A stretch of DNA of 64,000 nucleotides from Flavobacterium poyangense. GTDB taxonomy: Bacteria; Bacteroidota; Bacteroidia; Flavobacteriales; Flavobacteriaceae. The notes under the pieces were generated by a model, which ran no database searches, was not told where the DNA came from, and saw nothing but the letters and a program-made list of their open reading frames with translations. The position numbers were made by a program, and so were the translations under genes. Below, one piece after another: positions 18,499-28,214 of this stretch. The stretch spans positions 1,150,729 through 1,214,728 of the forward strand of contig NZ_JAALLN010000001.1 of assembly GCF_011751075.1 (NCBI RefSeq), read 5' to 3'. Each line of letters opens with the position of its first letter. The stretch's first letter is position 1.

Positions 18499-18545
18499 AA
18501 ATCCCATAAAACATTTTGGTCTTATGGGATTTCTTTTGTTTTTGA
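18499..18545 (+). terminator. Intrinsic terminator of the receptor-like gene
   Basis: The stem AAATCCCATAA/TTATGGGATTT has a 12-nt loop, followed by CTTTTGTTTTT. Confidence 0.8.
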
Positions 18546-18627
18546 AAGTAAGCCTCCCTTTTTATTTGACTATAACTGCCGAAGTAAAAACAAAAAAATC
18601 ATGAAATTAGCGGCAAAAAAAATCTTA

Positions 18628-18773
18628 GCCACAAATTGCACGAATTTGCACGAATTAAATTTTAAAAACTTATAAATAATCCTTATAATCCTTTTCTGAT
18701 TCATAGTTAGCACTCAACAATTGAGTTCGCAGCAAAAGCAAAACAATTCGTGTAAATTCGTGTAATTTGTGGC
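18628..18773. repeat. CACGAATT-type palindromic repeat, copy 1
   Basis: The left arm GCCACAAATTGCACGAATTT pairs with the right arm AATTCGTGTAATTTGTGGC across about 100 bp. The core words (ttttaaaaacttataaataatc, then tcatagtt.gcactcaacaatt and gttcgcag) are shared with the copy at 24.2-24.5 kb, so this is a true repeat family and not a chance palindrome. It lies between two terminators of convergent genes. Confidence 0.85.
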
Positions 18774-18812
18774 AAAAAAACCGCAATATCCCTTACTAGA
18801 TTATACTACATA

Positions 18813-18855
18813 AAAAAGCCTTTTGAAGAGAATTTTACTTCTTTCAAAAGACTTT
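18813..18855 (-). terminator. Intrinsic terminator of the PepSY operon
   Basis: On the minus strand AAAGTCTTTTGAAAGAAG pairs with CTCTTCAAAAGGCTTTTTT. Confidence 0.78.
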
Positions 18856-18884
18856 CACAACTAACACAAAACAGATCAAAAAAC

Positions 18885-20099
18885 TCAGGATTTAACAGCC
18901 ACGGGCTTTTTTTTCTTTCTTCCCCACCAGATATAAAAACCGGTAACCGGTAGACTGGCACAGATCAGGCTGGCTAAAAAATATATAATTTTGGTTGACA
19001 ATCCTCCTATCGCTCCTATGTGGAGACTGTAATTGGAACGCATTAACCAATCTGAAAAACGTTCGCTACCAATATACTTTTCTGAATTTGGAAGTAACTT
19101 TAAAGTTGTTGAATCAAAATACAAATCCCTCCAAATTCCCTTATGCATATCGGTACAGGCGTAAAAATCTTCTTTTGGATCATCCGGAAAATGAATAATA
19201 ACCGCTTCTTTGTTTTCCTTGGCTATTTCGGTACGTACTTTTTTCCAAATAAAATCGGCAGCAACCAGTTTATTCATTTGCTGTACGGATAAAGCATCCT
19301 TTTTAACCGGAGCAAGCTGTTCTTTTTTATCTTTTTCATCGGCCCAGCCACCACTGATCCAATACGTGCTCTCTCTAAGCCAGTGGAAACTCATCAGCAT
19401 ACCGGTAAAAGAAATAAGGACAGCCAAAAGAATTACATAAAATCCCATTACATTATGGAGATCGTAATTTAATCGTTTGAACTTCGCATCCCATTTTACC
19501 TTAAAACTTGTATTGACAGTGGTTTTATTCCACTTTTTGGGAAACCACAGAATAAGTCCGCTCACTAACAAAAAGAAAAAAATAAAGGTCGCCCAGGCCG
19601 TGATCTGCGATCCAATTTCGCGATCTAACCACAGATTACGATGTCCTTCGTCTATGATATGGAAAAAATCTTCATGGTCTACAATTCCGGTAATCTTACC
19701 GTTATAAGGATTTACATAAAGCAATGAATCCGATTCAATATCGACTTTTATTGTTTTATCTAAACCATTGTACCATAAACCGTGTATTTCTTTTCCCGGC
19801 AGTGCTTTCTGAACTGCACTATAAATCTTAGAGGGCGGCAGTAATTGTTCCGAATCTTTGGCTTCAGCATACAACCATGGTGAGGTGAATGCTCTGATTT
19901 CTTCTTCAAAAACCAGTATGCAACCCGTAATTCCCATTATAAAAACAATAATTCCGGAAGCAAGTCCAAGCCATAAATGCAACCAGGCATTAATTTTACT
20001 AAAGCGTGATTTTCCTTTTTTTTGTGATTTTCCTATTTGTTTTTTAATAACAGTCATTATAGAATATTTTGCTTGACGATAAATGGAGTTCTTCAGCAT
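18885..20099 (-). CDS. PepSY-associated transmembrane protein, iron-uptake type
   Basis: 404 residues from the ATG at 20099, or 390 from the ATG at 20057. Four membrane helices are visible: the first is LHLWLGLASGIIVFIMGITG, one is ATFIFFFLLVSGLILWF, one lies near VMGFYVILLAVLISFTGML, and the last is the C-terminal IIYFLASLICASLPVTGFYI. The conserved WLHLWLGL start, WFPKKW and the final WWGRKKKK are typical. Between the first two helices lies a periplasmic PepSY-like segment. Proteins of this family accompany siderophore or heme receptors and are thought to reduce or process the ferric cargo at the inner membrane. It is the last gene of the receptor-DUF4374-PepSY operon. Confidence 0.85.
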   Translation of the reverse strand: MLKNSIYRQAKYSIMTVIKKQIGKSQKKGKSRFSKINAWLHLWLGLASGIIVFIMGITGCILVFEEEIRAFTSPWLYAEAKDSEQLLPPSKIYSAVQKALPGKEIHGLWYNGLDKTIKVDIESDSLLYVNPYNGKITGIVDHEDFFHIIDEGHRNLWLDREIGSQITAWATFIFFFLLVSGLILWFPKKWNKTTVNTSFKVKWDAKFKRLNYDLHNVMGFYVILLAVLISFTGMLMSFHWLRESTYWISGGWADEKDKKEQLAPVKKDALSVQQMNKLVAADFIWKKVRTEIAKENKEAVIIHFPDDPKEDFYACTDMHKGIWRDLYFDSTTLKLLPNSEKYIGSERFSDWLMRSNYSLHIGAIGGLSTKIIYFLASLICASLPVTGFYIWWGRKKKKPVAVKS

Positions 20100-20171
20100 T
20101 TAAAAAACCACATTATCAATGCCACAAAAGAACATAGATAATGTGGTTTTCTGGTTATAAGAAAATAAAAA

Positions 20172-21419
20172 TTATTTTCTAGGTTTCAATTTTGTAATCG
20201 CTGAGATATCAGTTCCTCCTCCGGTTACTTTTGCTCCTGCTGTTGCTACACCTGTCTCAAGATTGATTTTGTATATACGAACCTCATCTTTTGTTACAAA
20301 AGCTTTGTAAGCATTACCACCTTCAGCATATAAACTTCCAACACCAAAATAACTATCCCCTGCATGTCCGGGTAATCCTGTTACCTGAGTTATTTTTTTA
20401 GACGGTAAATCTACAATTGCCGATTTAAATTTATAAGAAGCATGATTAAGGAATCCCCACGAAACAGTATCGTCTGCTGTAGGTACATAAACGATATATG
20501 CTTTTTCTCCTCCAATAGGGTATGCTGCTAAAACTTTACCACCAATTGAGCTTGCCTCAAGATCAAAGAAGTAAGAAGCATCAAATTCTGTTTGACCTTT
20601 GTTGATACGAAGAATTCCCGAATGTGACTCTGCGATCGCCTTATAACCTGCCGCCTGAGCATTTGATGAAAAACTATAAATATTACCTGAATCTGTACGG
20701 ATGATCCCTGTATTTGTATAATACATACCAACTGCAGTAGTACGCGGATCAGCAATTCTCTTAACAAAGTTTAAAGATGGGTATTCGTAAACTCTGATGT
20801 ATGCCTTTTTCTGATCAATATCCCAATTTTCACTTGCGTCTCTATCAAATACTGATACAAACACTTTATCTCCAACAACAGTTACACCAGTAGGAAAATC
20901 AAAACGTCCTTTAGTTGTTGCAAAACTGTTAAATTTACGACTTGTAATAGCCTCTTTCGCCGGATCATAAACAATTAATTCATTATCCGTTGAAGTTCCT
21001 CCCCAGGATGCACCAACTATTAATAATTTATTATCATCTGTAACACCGTAAGCAAAGGTAGATTCGATAAAAACACGATTTCCGGCCACCAGTTTACTTG
21101 CGCTATTTAAATAAAATGGGGCTGCTCCTTCTACTTCGTTGTCACAAGCAAACATTGTATTGGCTAGGGGAATATAAGAACCTCCCTGCTCAATTCCTTT
21201 TCCGGTCATATCAACAGTACCGGTCATTAATTGGTCTAATGATTCGAAACTCCACATATAATTACTATTCCATGTTGCGGTTTGATACCCTAAAACATAC
21301 TTACTGCCATCTTCTGTGATTGGCGCCGGATCTGAATTTGAATCATCACTACTACATGAAAATAGTGTAACAGACAGTAACAATACTGCTAATAGATTTT
21401 TACTTTTAATTGTTTTCAT
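20172..21419 (-). CDS. DUF4374 family lipoprotein of the iron-uptake operon
   Basis: 415 residues. The lipoprotein signal is MKTIKSKNLLAVLLLSVTLF with SCSSDDS. The mature protein alternates short strands in a beta-propeller-like way (YVLGYQTATWNSNYMWSF, LIVGASWGGTSTDNELIVYD, GGKVLAAYPIGGEKAYIVYV). DUF4374 proteins are regularly placed between a TonB receptor and a PepSY protein in Bacteroidota. This suggests a surface or periplasmic partner in ferric-siderophore capture, but no biochemical role is established that I know of. It lies 72 bp after the receptor gene. Confidence 0.82.
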   Translation of the reverse strand: MKTIKSKNLLAVLLLSVTLFSCSSDDSNSDPAPITEDGSKYVLGYQTATWNSNYMWSFESLDQLMTGTVDMTGKGIEQGGSYIPLANTMFACDNEVEGAAPFYLNSASKLVAGNRVFIESTFAYGVTDDNKLLIVGASWGGTSTDNELIVYDPAKEAITSRKFNSFATTKGRFDFPTGVTVVGDKVFVSVFDRDASENWDIDQKKAYIRVYEYPSLNFVKRIADPRTTAVGMYYTNTGIIRTDSGNIYSFSSNAQAAGYKAIAESHSGILRINKGQTEFDASYFFDLEASSIGGKVLAAYPIGGEKAYIVYVPTADDTVSWGFLNHASYKFKSAIVDLPSKKITQVTGLPGHAGDSYFGVGSLYAEGGNAYKAFVTKDEVRIYKINLETGVATAGAKVTGGGTDISAITKLKPRK

Positions 21420-21491
21420 TTTACTTAAATTTAGTTAATTTCATCTGTCCTTACTAACAGATTTAGGATTTGTGTTTTTTTAATTTCCGGG

Positions 21492-23849
21492 CTACATAAA
21501 GAAGTATCTCAACTTCAGTGTAAACGATCTTCCCGGTTTCTGTACATTATAATAGTCAAACAGCATTACATCTGTAATATCATGGCATTCAACAGCAATA
21601 TTGTAACGTCCATTTTTAAGTGTGTAAGCTAAAGCTGCAGAATAATAAAGTTGTTCCGGAATTTCTTTTTTATTTTCTCCTCCCAGAGTCGGAGGACGCA
21701 AGTAATAACTATCAGAATAAGTAGCTGACAGATTAAAAGTAAGGAAGTCATCCTTAAATTTTAATTGTTTGAAATGAAATCCTAAATTACCGTTTCCATA
21801 GAAAATAGGCTCATTTGGCACTTGTGTCTTATACAAATCGTTTGTTTGATTCGTCCCGGGCTGAGCAGAATCATCCATATTCAATTTCTTTTGATAAGTG
21901 GCGTTTGCATCAAAGGTAAACCACTCTTTGTAGCCATAGTGGACTACACCATCAACTCCGGTAACCTGAATGTTTTTGAAATTCCTGCTTATACTTTTAG
22001 TGGCATCAGCGGGATCAATTCCGGGTTGTATAAAATTATTTCCCTGGCGGTAAATAAAACTGGTTTCCAATCCTAATGAATGAACCCCGAAAGTTTTTTT
22101 ATAAGCAAAACCAAGATTAAAATTGTCACTAACCTCTCTTTTAAGATCCGGATTTGGATTTACTCTATATCCTCCGTCACCCAATAACTCAAGAGCTGAA
22201 GGCAATCTGAAAGCATGCTCATAAGATGCTTTAATCTGAAATTCTTCCGGAATAACAAAATAAGCTGCCGCAGTACCATATCCGATATCATTAAACATCG
22301 GTTTTGTTATACTCCCGTCTTGCTTTTCAATTTCCCCTTTTAAGTCAAACATTTTTGTAAACGCAGTGTATGAAAATCTACCTTCCAGTGCGGATAAGTT
22401 ATAGGAGAGACCTAAAATATTTTTATTAACAAAAGGCTCTCTGGGCGTGTCTTTATCTGAATATTCATTGTCCTCTTTACGTTTGTAGTTTAAAATCGTA
22501 TAATTAAGAGCAAAAGCATTATTCTCATTTAACTCGTATTTCAAGTTGGCATTACTCTGAAGCGATTTGACGTTAAACACCATTAAAGTTTTAACCGAAT
22601 TAATTTCCCCTCCACTATCATAACTTTTTATGGAATAATTACCGGACCAATCATATCGCGCTGATGAAGTATCAACCACGCGGTCTTGCGAGACGTTATA
22701 AGACGCGGCTAAACTTGCCGTCAAACCTTTAGTAAACAAATTTGCCTTTTTATATTTTAAAGAGGGTACAAAATTCTGACTATCCGTAAACGCATCACCA
22801 ACCACTCTTAACATTGTAGTTCCTTGCTGGATTTCCTTTTTATTAGCGCTTACAGCCATTCCAAACATTAAGTAGTCTGCATATTTTTTATCTTTAACGC
22901 CTACTTCAGCCATGATTGCTCCCTGTTTATAGCCATCATGAAAGTGCTTTAATTTTTGTATTGGTCCATATACACCTGAAAAAGAATCTGGAATTCGGGC
23001 ATCAACTTCAAAACTGTTATCAGAATAATTACCAAAAGCAAGAATATTGGCCACTACACCCTTTTTACTTGTAAATCTGGTATTGACTGAAAATTTATGT
23101 GTATTAAACGATCCAAAACTGTAGGATGCATCCACGAAGTGTTTTATACTTCTATTGCTGACAATATTAACAGCACCTCCCAGTGCATCACCCCCCAAAT
23201 CAATTGGCACAACTCCCTTATAAACATCAATTCGTTCAGCCATCGTAGCCGGAATATTATTTAAGGTAAAGGAAGATCCATAATTATCCATCGGAATTCC
23301 ATCGAGGAAAAACTTAATTTGCTCTCCTGCAAAACCATTCACAGAAAATTTAAACTCAGATCCCATACCCCCGGATTCACGCACACGAACACCTGTAGTT
23401 GTGTTTAAAACCTGATTTAAATCTGCCGATGTATTGTACAAATGTTTTAAATCAACTGAAGAAATATTAAATGCCTGCTCTTTAACCCGCTGCACCTTTG
23501 TTTTTCCTACTACCTGAACTTCGTCCAAAGCAGCAGTATCTTCTTCTATTTCTATTGTTGGAATAACTTTATCGGATTGTTCCAAACTTATTTTTGTTTG
23601 TTTTGACTTAAATCCAACAAAACTAATTGATAGGGTATAATTGCCCGGCTCAGCAACAAGCTCATATTCTCCTTTTTCATTTGTTAAAGTTGAATAGCGT
23701 GTTCCTTTTAATGCTACTGAAACACCTTCTGCCGGCTGACCGCTCTGTGTCAGAACAATACCCTTTAAATTTACTCTTTTTTGTTGTGAAAAACCTTGAA
23801 TTGAAGTCAGGAAAATCAGTACTAAGATTACTATTCTATTTATCTGCAT
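21492..23849 (-). CDS. TonB-dependent receptor, probably for a ferric siderophore
   Basis: 785 residues. The signal peptide is followed by a carboxypeptidase-like regulatory domain (VNLKGIVLTQSGQPAEGVSV, YELVAEPGNYTLSISFVGFK). Then come a TonB box region (LDEVQVVGK), the plug (LNQVLNTTTGVRVRESGGMG, IKFFLDGIPMDNYGS, IDVYKGVVPIDLGGDALGGA) and a 22-strand barrel ending KPGRSFTLKLRYFFM. The operon (receptor, DUF4374, PepSY) and a Fur-like box just upstream argue for an iron complex rather than a polysaccharide, and there is no SusD gene. The exact ligand is not known. Confidence 0.85.
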   Translation of the reverse strand: MQINRIVILVLIFLTSIQGFSQQKRVNLKGIVLTQSGQPAEGVSVALKGTRYSTLTNEKGEYELVAEPGNYTLSISFVGFKSKQTKISLEQSDKVIPTIEIEEDTAALDEVQVVGKTKVQRVKEQAFNISSVDLKHLYNTSADLNQVLNTTTGVRVRESGGMGSEFKFSVNGFAGEQIKFFLDGIPMDNYGSSFTLNNIPATMAERIDVYKGVVPIDLGGDALGGAVNIVSNRSIKHFVDASYSFGSFNTHKFSVNTRFTSKKGVVANILAFGNYSDNSFEVDARIPDSFSGVYGPIQKLKHFHDGYKQGAIMAEVGVKDKKYADYLMFGMAVSANKKEIQQGTTMLRVVGDAFTDSQNFVPSLKYKKANLFTKGLTASLAASYNVSQDRVVDTSSARYDWSGNYSIKSYDSGGEINSVKTLMVFNVKSLQSNANLKYELNENNAFALNYTILNYKRKEDNEYSDKDTPREPFVNKNILGLSYNLSALEGRFSYTAFTKMFDLKGEIEKQDGSITKPMFNDIGYGTAAAYFVIPEEFQIKASYEHAFRLPSALELLGDGGYRVNPNPDLKREVSDNFNLGFAYKKTFGVHSLGLETSFIYRQGNNFIQPGIDPADATKSISRNFKNIQVTGVDGVVHYGYKEWFTFDANATYQKKLNMDDSAQPGTNQTNDLYKTQVPNEPIFYGNGNLGFHFKQLKFKDDFLTFNLSATYSDSYYLRPPTLGGENKKEIPEQLYYSAALAYTLKNGRYNIAVECHDITDVMLFDYYNVQKPGRSFTLKLRYFFM

Positions 23850-23884
23850 CAGCTAAAATTTGTGGTGAGTATTAAAATTTGGCA

Positions 23885-23939
23885 CAAAATTAACTTCAGA
23901 AAATGCTATTTCCAAATTATTTTTAATTATTCTAAATAA
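23885..23939 (-). promoter_or_regulatory. Promoter of the iron-uptake operon with a Fur-like inverted repeat
   Basis: On the minus strand TTTG (23916-23913), a 20-bp spacer and TAATTTTG (23892-23885) form a good Bacteroidota promoter. Directly upstream, 23917-23939 is an inverted repeat with TTATTT/AAATAA outer arms that resembles iron-box sequences of this phylum. Binding by Fur is inferred from the gene content. Confidence 0.6.
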
Positions 23940-24094
23940 GAATAGTATTTAACGTTTAAAATGAGATATTATTAAAAATTAGACAAATCTTAAGTTCACA
24001 TTAAACAAAAATTAAAATTTTATTAAACATAAATATCAAAAACAGTTAAATCTAAATAAAATGCTTTGTTAAAAACCCTACAAAAAATCAAAAA

Positions 24095-24126
24095 AAAATC
24101 CCGTTTACAGTAGTAAACGGGATTTT
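24095..24126 (-). terminator. Perfect 14-bp hairpin downstream of the PLP decarboxylase unit
   Basis: AAAATCCCGTTTAC/GTAAACGGGATTTT has a 4-nt loop, with A runs that read as T runs on the minus strand. The palindromic repeat 24.17-24.47 kb lies between the decarboxylase stop and this terminator and would be transcribed. Confidence 0.85.
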
Positions 24127-24169
24127 CAAAAAGTTAAAAAAAAGAAACTCTATTTCCGAATCGCAATTA

Positions 24170-24475
24170 TCAATCAAAAAAAATTCGTGAAAATTCGTGA
24201 AATTGGAAGCAAAAAAAATTAGCCACGAATTTCACGAATTTTCACAAATCCAGTTTTAAAAACTTATAAATAATCACTTTAATTCTTTTAATCTGTGGCA
24301 AGATATAAAAAGAACTGCCACAGATTTCACTGATTATAGAGATTTCTTTTCTGAGTCATAGTTACCACTCAACAATTAAGTTCGCAGTAAAAACAAAACA
24401 ATTCGTGGAAATTTGTGTAATTTGTGGCTAAGATTTTTACCGTGAATTACACGAATTTCCACGAATTAAATTTTA
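24170..24475. repeat. CACGAATT-type palindromic repeat, copy 2, with nested palindrome
   Basis: It shares the core words of 18628-18773. Extra rounds of AATTCGTG/CACGAATT words sit at both ends. A nested inverted repeat, AATCTGTGGCA (24290-24300) with TGCCACAGATT (24316-24326), splits the core at a place where copy 1 has none. Confidence 0.85.
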
Positions 24476-24478
24476 ATT

Positions 24479-25882
24479 CTAGATTTCTAAAAGAGTGGCT
24501 TTCATTTCTTCGATTACAATTTTAATATCATTTTCGGTCGTTCTCCAATTGACAAAAGAAGCACGTATTCCTTTTCGGTTTTGATATACTGTTGGCGTCA
24601 TAAATACTTTCCCTCTATCATTAAGAAGCGATAAAAACGAAGCTACTTTTTCCTGGTTGTGATCTCCTTTTAAAGTAAAGCAAACATTATTAAGACGAAT
24701 CGGTGCCAGAAGTTCAAAATTCCCGTCTTCGATAAGCGCATTTCCAAAATGCAAGGCCAATCTTGTGCTGTCTTCTATAATATCACAAAAACCTTCCTTC
24801 CCATAAGCCAATAAAGAAAACCAAACCGGAAGCGCTCTTAAGCGACGTGAATTCTCCGGCAACACATTTAAATAATTAAAATTTTCCAACGGATTCCCCA
24901 AATATGGCGCATTAGAGTTCTGAAAAGTTTCAATCTGTAAATTAACATGGTCTTTTTTAACTAAGTAAAAAGCACTTTCATATGGCACGTTAAGCCATTT
25001 GTGACAATCTATGGTAACACTGTCTGCATTTTCCCAACCGTCAACCAAATGTTTATATTTCTCTGAAACAGCTGCAAAACCTCCAAAAGCAGCATCAATA
25101 TGCCACCAGAAATTGTATCTTTCTTTCAATTTAGAAATGGCTTCAAAATCATCAAAATCAGCCGTATTAACTGTTCCGGCGCTTGAAATTAAAATAAAAG
25201 ACTTTCCGTTTAAGGTTTTAATTTGTTCTTCGAGATCGACAACATCAATGGCTTCTCGATTGTCTTCCAAGGTTTTAACGACAGTATAATTCTGACTTCC
25301 AATTCCGAGCATCGCCAATGATTTTACAGCAGAAGAATGCGGTGTTGCTGTAAAAATATGGATCGTTTCTGAGATTCCGTTTTTAGCAAAATCTTTCCCA
25401 AATTGAGCGCCAAACCATTGTCTTGCAATTCCCAAACAGGTAAAATTAGACATTGTTGCTCCCGTTACAAATCCGCCCATAAAAGATTTTGGCAGGTCTA
25501 ATAACTGCAATAATAAATCGATCGTTTCAAACTCTATTAAAGCTGAAGCGCCTCCCTGCGCTTTTATCGATTGTGCATTTTGATCGTAAACTGAGGCCAG
25601 CCAATCTCCAACAATAGATGCAGGTGTTGATCCGCCTGTTACAAATCCCCAATACCTTGGTCCGGGTGAAGCAACCATTAAAGGTGCCATTTGTTTATTA
25701 AATTCTGCTAACGCTTCTAATGATCCTAAACCTAAATTGTTTAATTCACGGTCCAGTCCAATTGTTGCTTTAGTAGAGGTGGGGATATTTTCAAGATTGT
25801 TTAAGAAACCAATCCCGTGTTGTTTTACTTTTTCAAGTATATTCTCAAAATCATTTAAATCCTTCTGAAGTACTGAGTTCAT
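24479..25882 (-). CDS. Pyridoxal-phosphate-dependent group II amino-acid decarboxylase family protein
   Basis: 467 residues. The PLP Lys is in DSVTIDCHKWLNVPYESAFY (HKW motif). The Asp that contacts the ring nitrogen is in WHIDAAFGGFA. An N-terminal GSTPASIVGDWLASVYDQNA segment and TGATMSNFTCLGIARQWFG match aromatic-L-amino-acid, tyrosine and glutamate decarboxylases. The substrate cannot be fixed from sequence alone. It is followed by a DAACS symporter gene upstream in transcription order (92 bp gap), and the pair could import and decarboxylate an acidic or aromatic amino acid. That link is inference. Confidence 0.85.
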   Translation of the reverse strand: MNSVLQKDLNDFENILEKVKQHGIGFLNNLENIPTSTKATIGLDRELNNLGLGSLEALAEFNKQMAPLMVASPGPRYWGFVTGGSTPASIVGDWLASVYDQNAQSIKAQGGASALIEFETIDLLLQLLDLPKSFMGGFVTGATMSNFTCLGIARQWFGAQFGKDFAKNGISETIHIFTATPHSSAVKSLAMLGIGSQNYTVVKTLEDNREAIDVVDLEEQIKTLNGKSFILISSAGTVNTADFDDFEAISKLKERYNFWWHIDAAFGGFAAVSEKYKHLVDGWENADSVTIDCHKWLNVPYESAFYLVKKDHVNLQIETFQNSNAPYLGNPLENFNYLNVLPENSRRLRALPVWFSLLAYGKEGFCDIIEDSTRLALHFGNALIEDGNFELLAPIRLNNVCFTLKGDHNQEKVASFLSLLNDRGKVFMTPTVYQNRKGIRASFVNWRTTENDIKIVIEEMKATLLEI

Positions 25883-25973
25883 TCTATAGTGGTTTAGTGC
25901 CTATCTGAAAAAACAGCGCGCAGATTTTACAGATTAAGCAAATTAATAAAAGATTTTAATGTAGAAAATTAAG

Positions 25974-27197
25974 CTACCATTTGGTTTTTTCGGAAAAACG
26001 GGAAATCATCATCGAACAGATTAAATCACCGTTAACATTTAGCAATGTCGCAATCGGATCAACAAGGGTTCCTAAAATCATGGCTACCGGCAAAGCCTGC
26101 TCCATTGGAAGCCCGTAAACCGTTATGGCCAGAACTTCTCCGATATAACCTCCGTTTGGAATTCCTCCTTCAACAATCGAAACGATTACGGTAATTCCCA
26201 ATGCTAAAAGAATTGTGGAAGGTTCGGTGAAGTCTTTTCCAAACATGGCAAAAAGAACTGTAATCTTGAGTATCGAAGACATACTCGATCCGTCTTTGTG
26301 CAAAGGCGCACCGAGCGGAATAACTAAATTCCGTACATGATTCGGGATATTCATTTTTTCAGCTGCTTCAAGGTTTGCAGGAATTGTAGCAATACTGCTG
26401 CAGGTTCCCACTGCTGTTAAAGCCGGCGTTATATTATTACTCCAAAATACCACAAAGGCTCTTTTCCCTCCTGCTATAAAAGCATACAGACTAAAAAAGA
26501 CAAAAAAGTAAAAGATACAGGCTCCGTAATAAATTCCTAAAGGTTTTGCATAAACGCCAAATAATTGCGGGCCAAAAACACCAACCTGATAGGCAAAATA
26601 AGCCCCCAGACCAATTGGGGCCAGTTTCATAATCAGATTCAATAACTGTTTCATGACTTCGTTACCTGAATCTAAAAAACTTCTGAAACTCTTTCCTTTT
26701 TCTCCGGATTGCAAACTTGCAAAACCAATTAAAAAAGAGAAAATGATAAGCGCCAGCATACTTTTTCTGGACAATAATTCAAAGAAATCATTTACCGTAA
26801 CCAATTGCGCTATTTGCTCACCAATACTACCGGATTTTATATTTTCTAAAGGAACTTTAGAAATAATTATATCTTGATGAATAGGAAAAAAATAAACGAC
26901 CAAAATCATTACAATAGCCGAAATCAATAGGGTTGCGAGAAAAACAAGCACCATAATGACAAACAATTTTCCGAGTCTTTCTGTTTTTTCTAAATTGGCA
27001 ATTGAAGAAGCAATTGTAAAAAAAATAAGCGGAATAATTGCCGTGAAAAGCAAATTAAGAAAAATGTCTCCAAGCGGTTTTATCACCTCAACTCTGCTAC
27101 CAAACAATAAACCTAAAATACTTCCTGCAATGATACCTCCTAAAAGCAATAGAATACTACTGTAGCTTTTTAGGAAATTGATTTTTTTAACCTCCAT
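25974..27197 (-). CDS. Dicarboxylate/amino-acid:cation symporter (DAACS family)
   Basis: 407 residues with about eight membrane segments and two re-entrant loops. Family marks: the Ser-rich hairpin VGTCSSIATIPANLEAAEKM, then PLGAPLHKDGSSMSSILK, and NGDLICSMMISRFSEK near the end, the region that holds the substrate-binding Asp/Arg in GltPh. It takes up glutamate, aspartate, serine/threonine or C4-dicarboxylates with sodium or protons across the inner membrane. The residue pattern does not decide the substrate. Probable cotranscription with the downstream PLP decarboxylase. Confidence 0.86.
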   Translation of the reverse strand: MEVKKINFLKSYSSILLLLGGIIAGSILGLLFGSRVEVIKPLGDIFLNLLFTAIIPLIFFTIASSIANLEKTERLGKLFVIMVLVFLATLLISAIVMILVVYFFPIHQDIIISKVPLENIKSGSIGEQIAQLVTVNDFFELLSRKSMLALIIFSFLIGFASLQSGEKGKSFRSFLDSGNEVMKQLLNLIMKLAPIGLGAYFAYQVGVFGPQLFGVYAKPLGIYYGACIFYFFVFFSLYAFIAGGKRAFVVFWSNNITPALTAVGTCSSIATIPANLEAAEKMNIPNHVRNLVIPLGAPLHKDGSSMSSILKITVLFAMFGKDFTEPSTILLALGITVIVSIVEGGIPNGGYIGEVLAITVYGLPMEQALPVAMILGTLVDPIATLLNVNGDLICSMMISRFSEKTKW

Positions 27198-27298
27198 AAT
27201 TTTAAAAAAGTATTAGGATTCAGAAATAAAAACTAAGAATAGAAAATCAATTAAATTACTCAAAAAAAGCGCACCAAAACCAATAAGCTCTTTTTTTG

Positions 27299-27952
27299 TT
27301 ATTTTTCTAATACGATAGTGGTAAAAGCTCTGTCGACCAATTCGCCGGTTTTGCTTTTTATCTTTTCGGTCAGTGTTTCCTTGTACACTATTTTAAAAGC
27401 CGTTTTCTCAATCAATTGCTGAGCTTTTTCAGTGCTGTACAATGTAAATTCGTATGCTGTAAACGGAAGTTGTTTCATGAAACTCTCTTCTGCAAACGTC
27501 AGACAGAAAGTCCCGTTTGGTTTTAGAACCCTGTAAATTTCCAAAAGTAACTCTTCCGGTTTTTGCCAAAAATAAAGCGTATTTACAGTGAAAATTTTAT
27601 CAAAAAAGGCATCGGTAGCCGGAATCACATTTCCGTCATAAAGCAAAAAGAAGGCCTGTTTTTGAGAAACAAAATTCCTGTTGATCTGTCGGGCTTCCTG
27701 AAACATTAATTCCGACATTTCGAGTCCGTAATAAACCAACTTTTCAGCCTGATCCATTATAAATTCTAAATGTCCCGCATTTCCGTGACCCAATTCCAGA
27801 ATTTTATTTTCTTTAGAAACATTCAGATTTTGAATCGAATGACGCGTCATGCTGATGTTGGTTTCATGCATCATATTGGCCATTTCAATTCCTTTTTCTC
27901 CTGTTGGATGTTTTAACTGAGCGGCTATTGCCTGTAATTCTTCTTGTTTCAT
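27299..27952 (-). CDS. Class I SAM-dependent methyltransferase
   Basis: 217 residues of a Rossmann-type methyltransferase. Motif I is ILELGHGNAGHLEFIMDQA, the motif II/III region is FFDKIFTVNTLYFWQKPEEL, then LLEIYRVLKPNGTFCLTF. It belongs to the UbiE/Methyltransf_11 group, and the acceptor is unknown. It sits 278 bp after metF in the same direction, separated by a palindromic repeat. It is a consumer of SAM beside the SAM-making genes, but regulatory linkage is not shown. Confidence 0.82.
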   Translation of the reverse strand: MKQEELQAIAAQLKHPTGEKGIEMANMMHETNISMTRHSIQNLNVSKENKILELGHGNAGHLEFIMDQAEKLVYYGLEMSELMFQEARQINRNFVSQKQAFFLLYDGNVIPATDAFFDKIFTVNTLYFWQKPEELLLEIYRVLKPNGTFCLTFAEESFMKQLPFTAYEFTLYSTEKAQQLIEKTAFKIVYKETLTEKIKSKTGELVDRAFTTIVLEK

Positions 27953-28008
27953 ACGGATTGAATATTAAATTCCAAAATTTAAAAAACTCCAAATTCTAAG
28001 CCACGTTT

Positions 28009-28214
28009 GTCATTTCGACGTAGGAGACCCGAGCGATAGCGAACAGACGAAGTAAATCACACTAGAAACTTCATGCAGAATGTCGCCAATCTTTGCCGAA
28101 TTACTGGTGTGATTCCTCATTCTTCGGAATGACAAAGCACACTAAAAGCTCCATGCAGAATGCCGCCAATCTTTGTCGAATTACTCTGTGCGATTCCTCC
28201 TTCGTCGGAATGAC
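28009..28214. repeat. GTCATTTCGACG palindrome containing an 80-bp tandem duplication
   Basis: The outer arms GTCATTTCGACG (28009-28020) and CGTCGGAATGAC (28203-28214) pair with one mismatch. Within it, 28058-28137 and 28138-28218 are two diverged copies of one 80-bp unit (tgcagaatg.cgccaatctttg and gaattact words in both). Confidence 0.85.
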
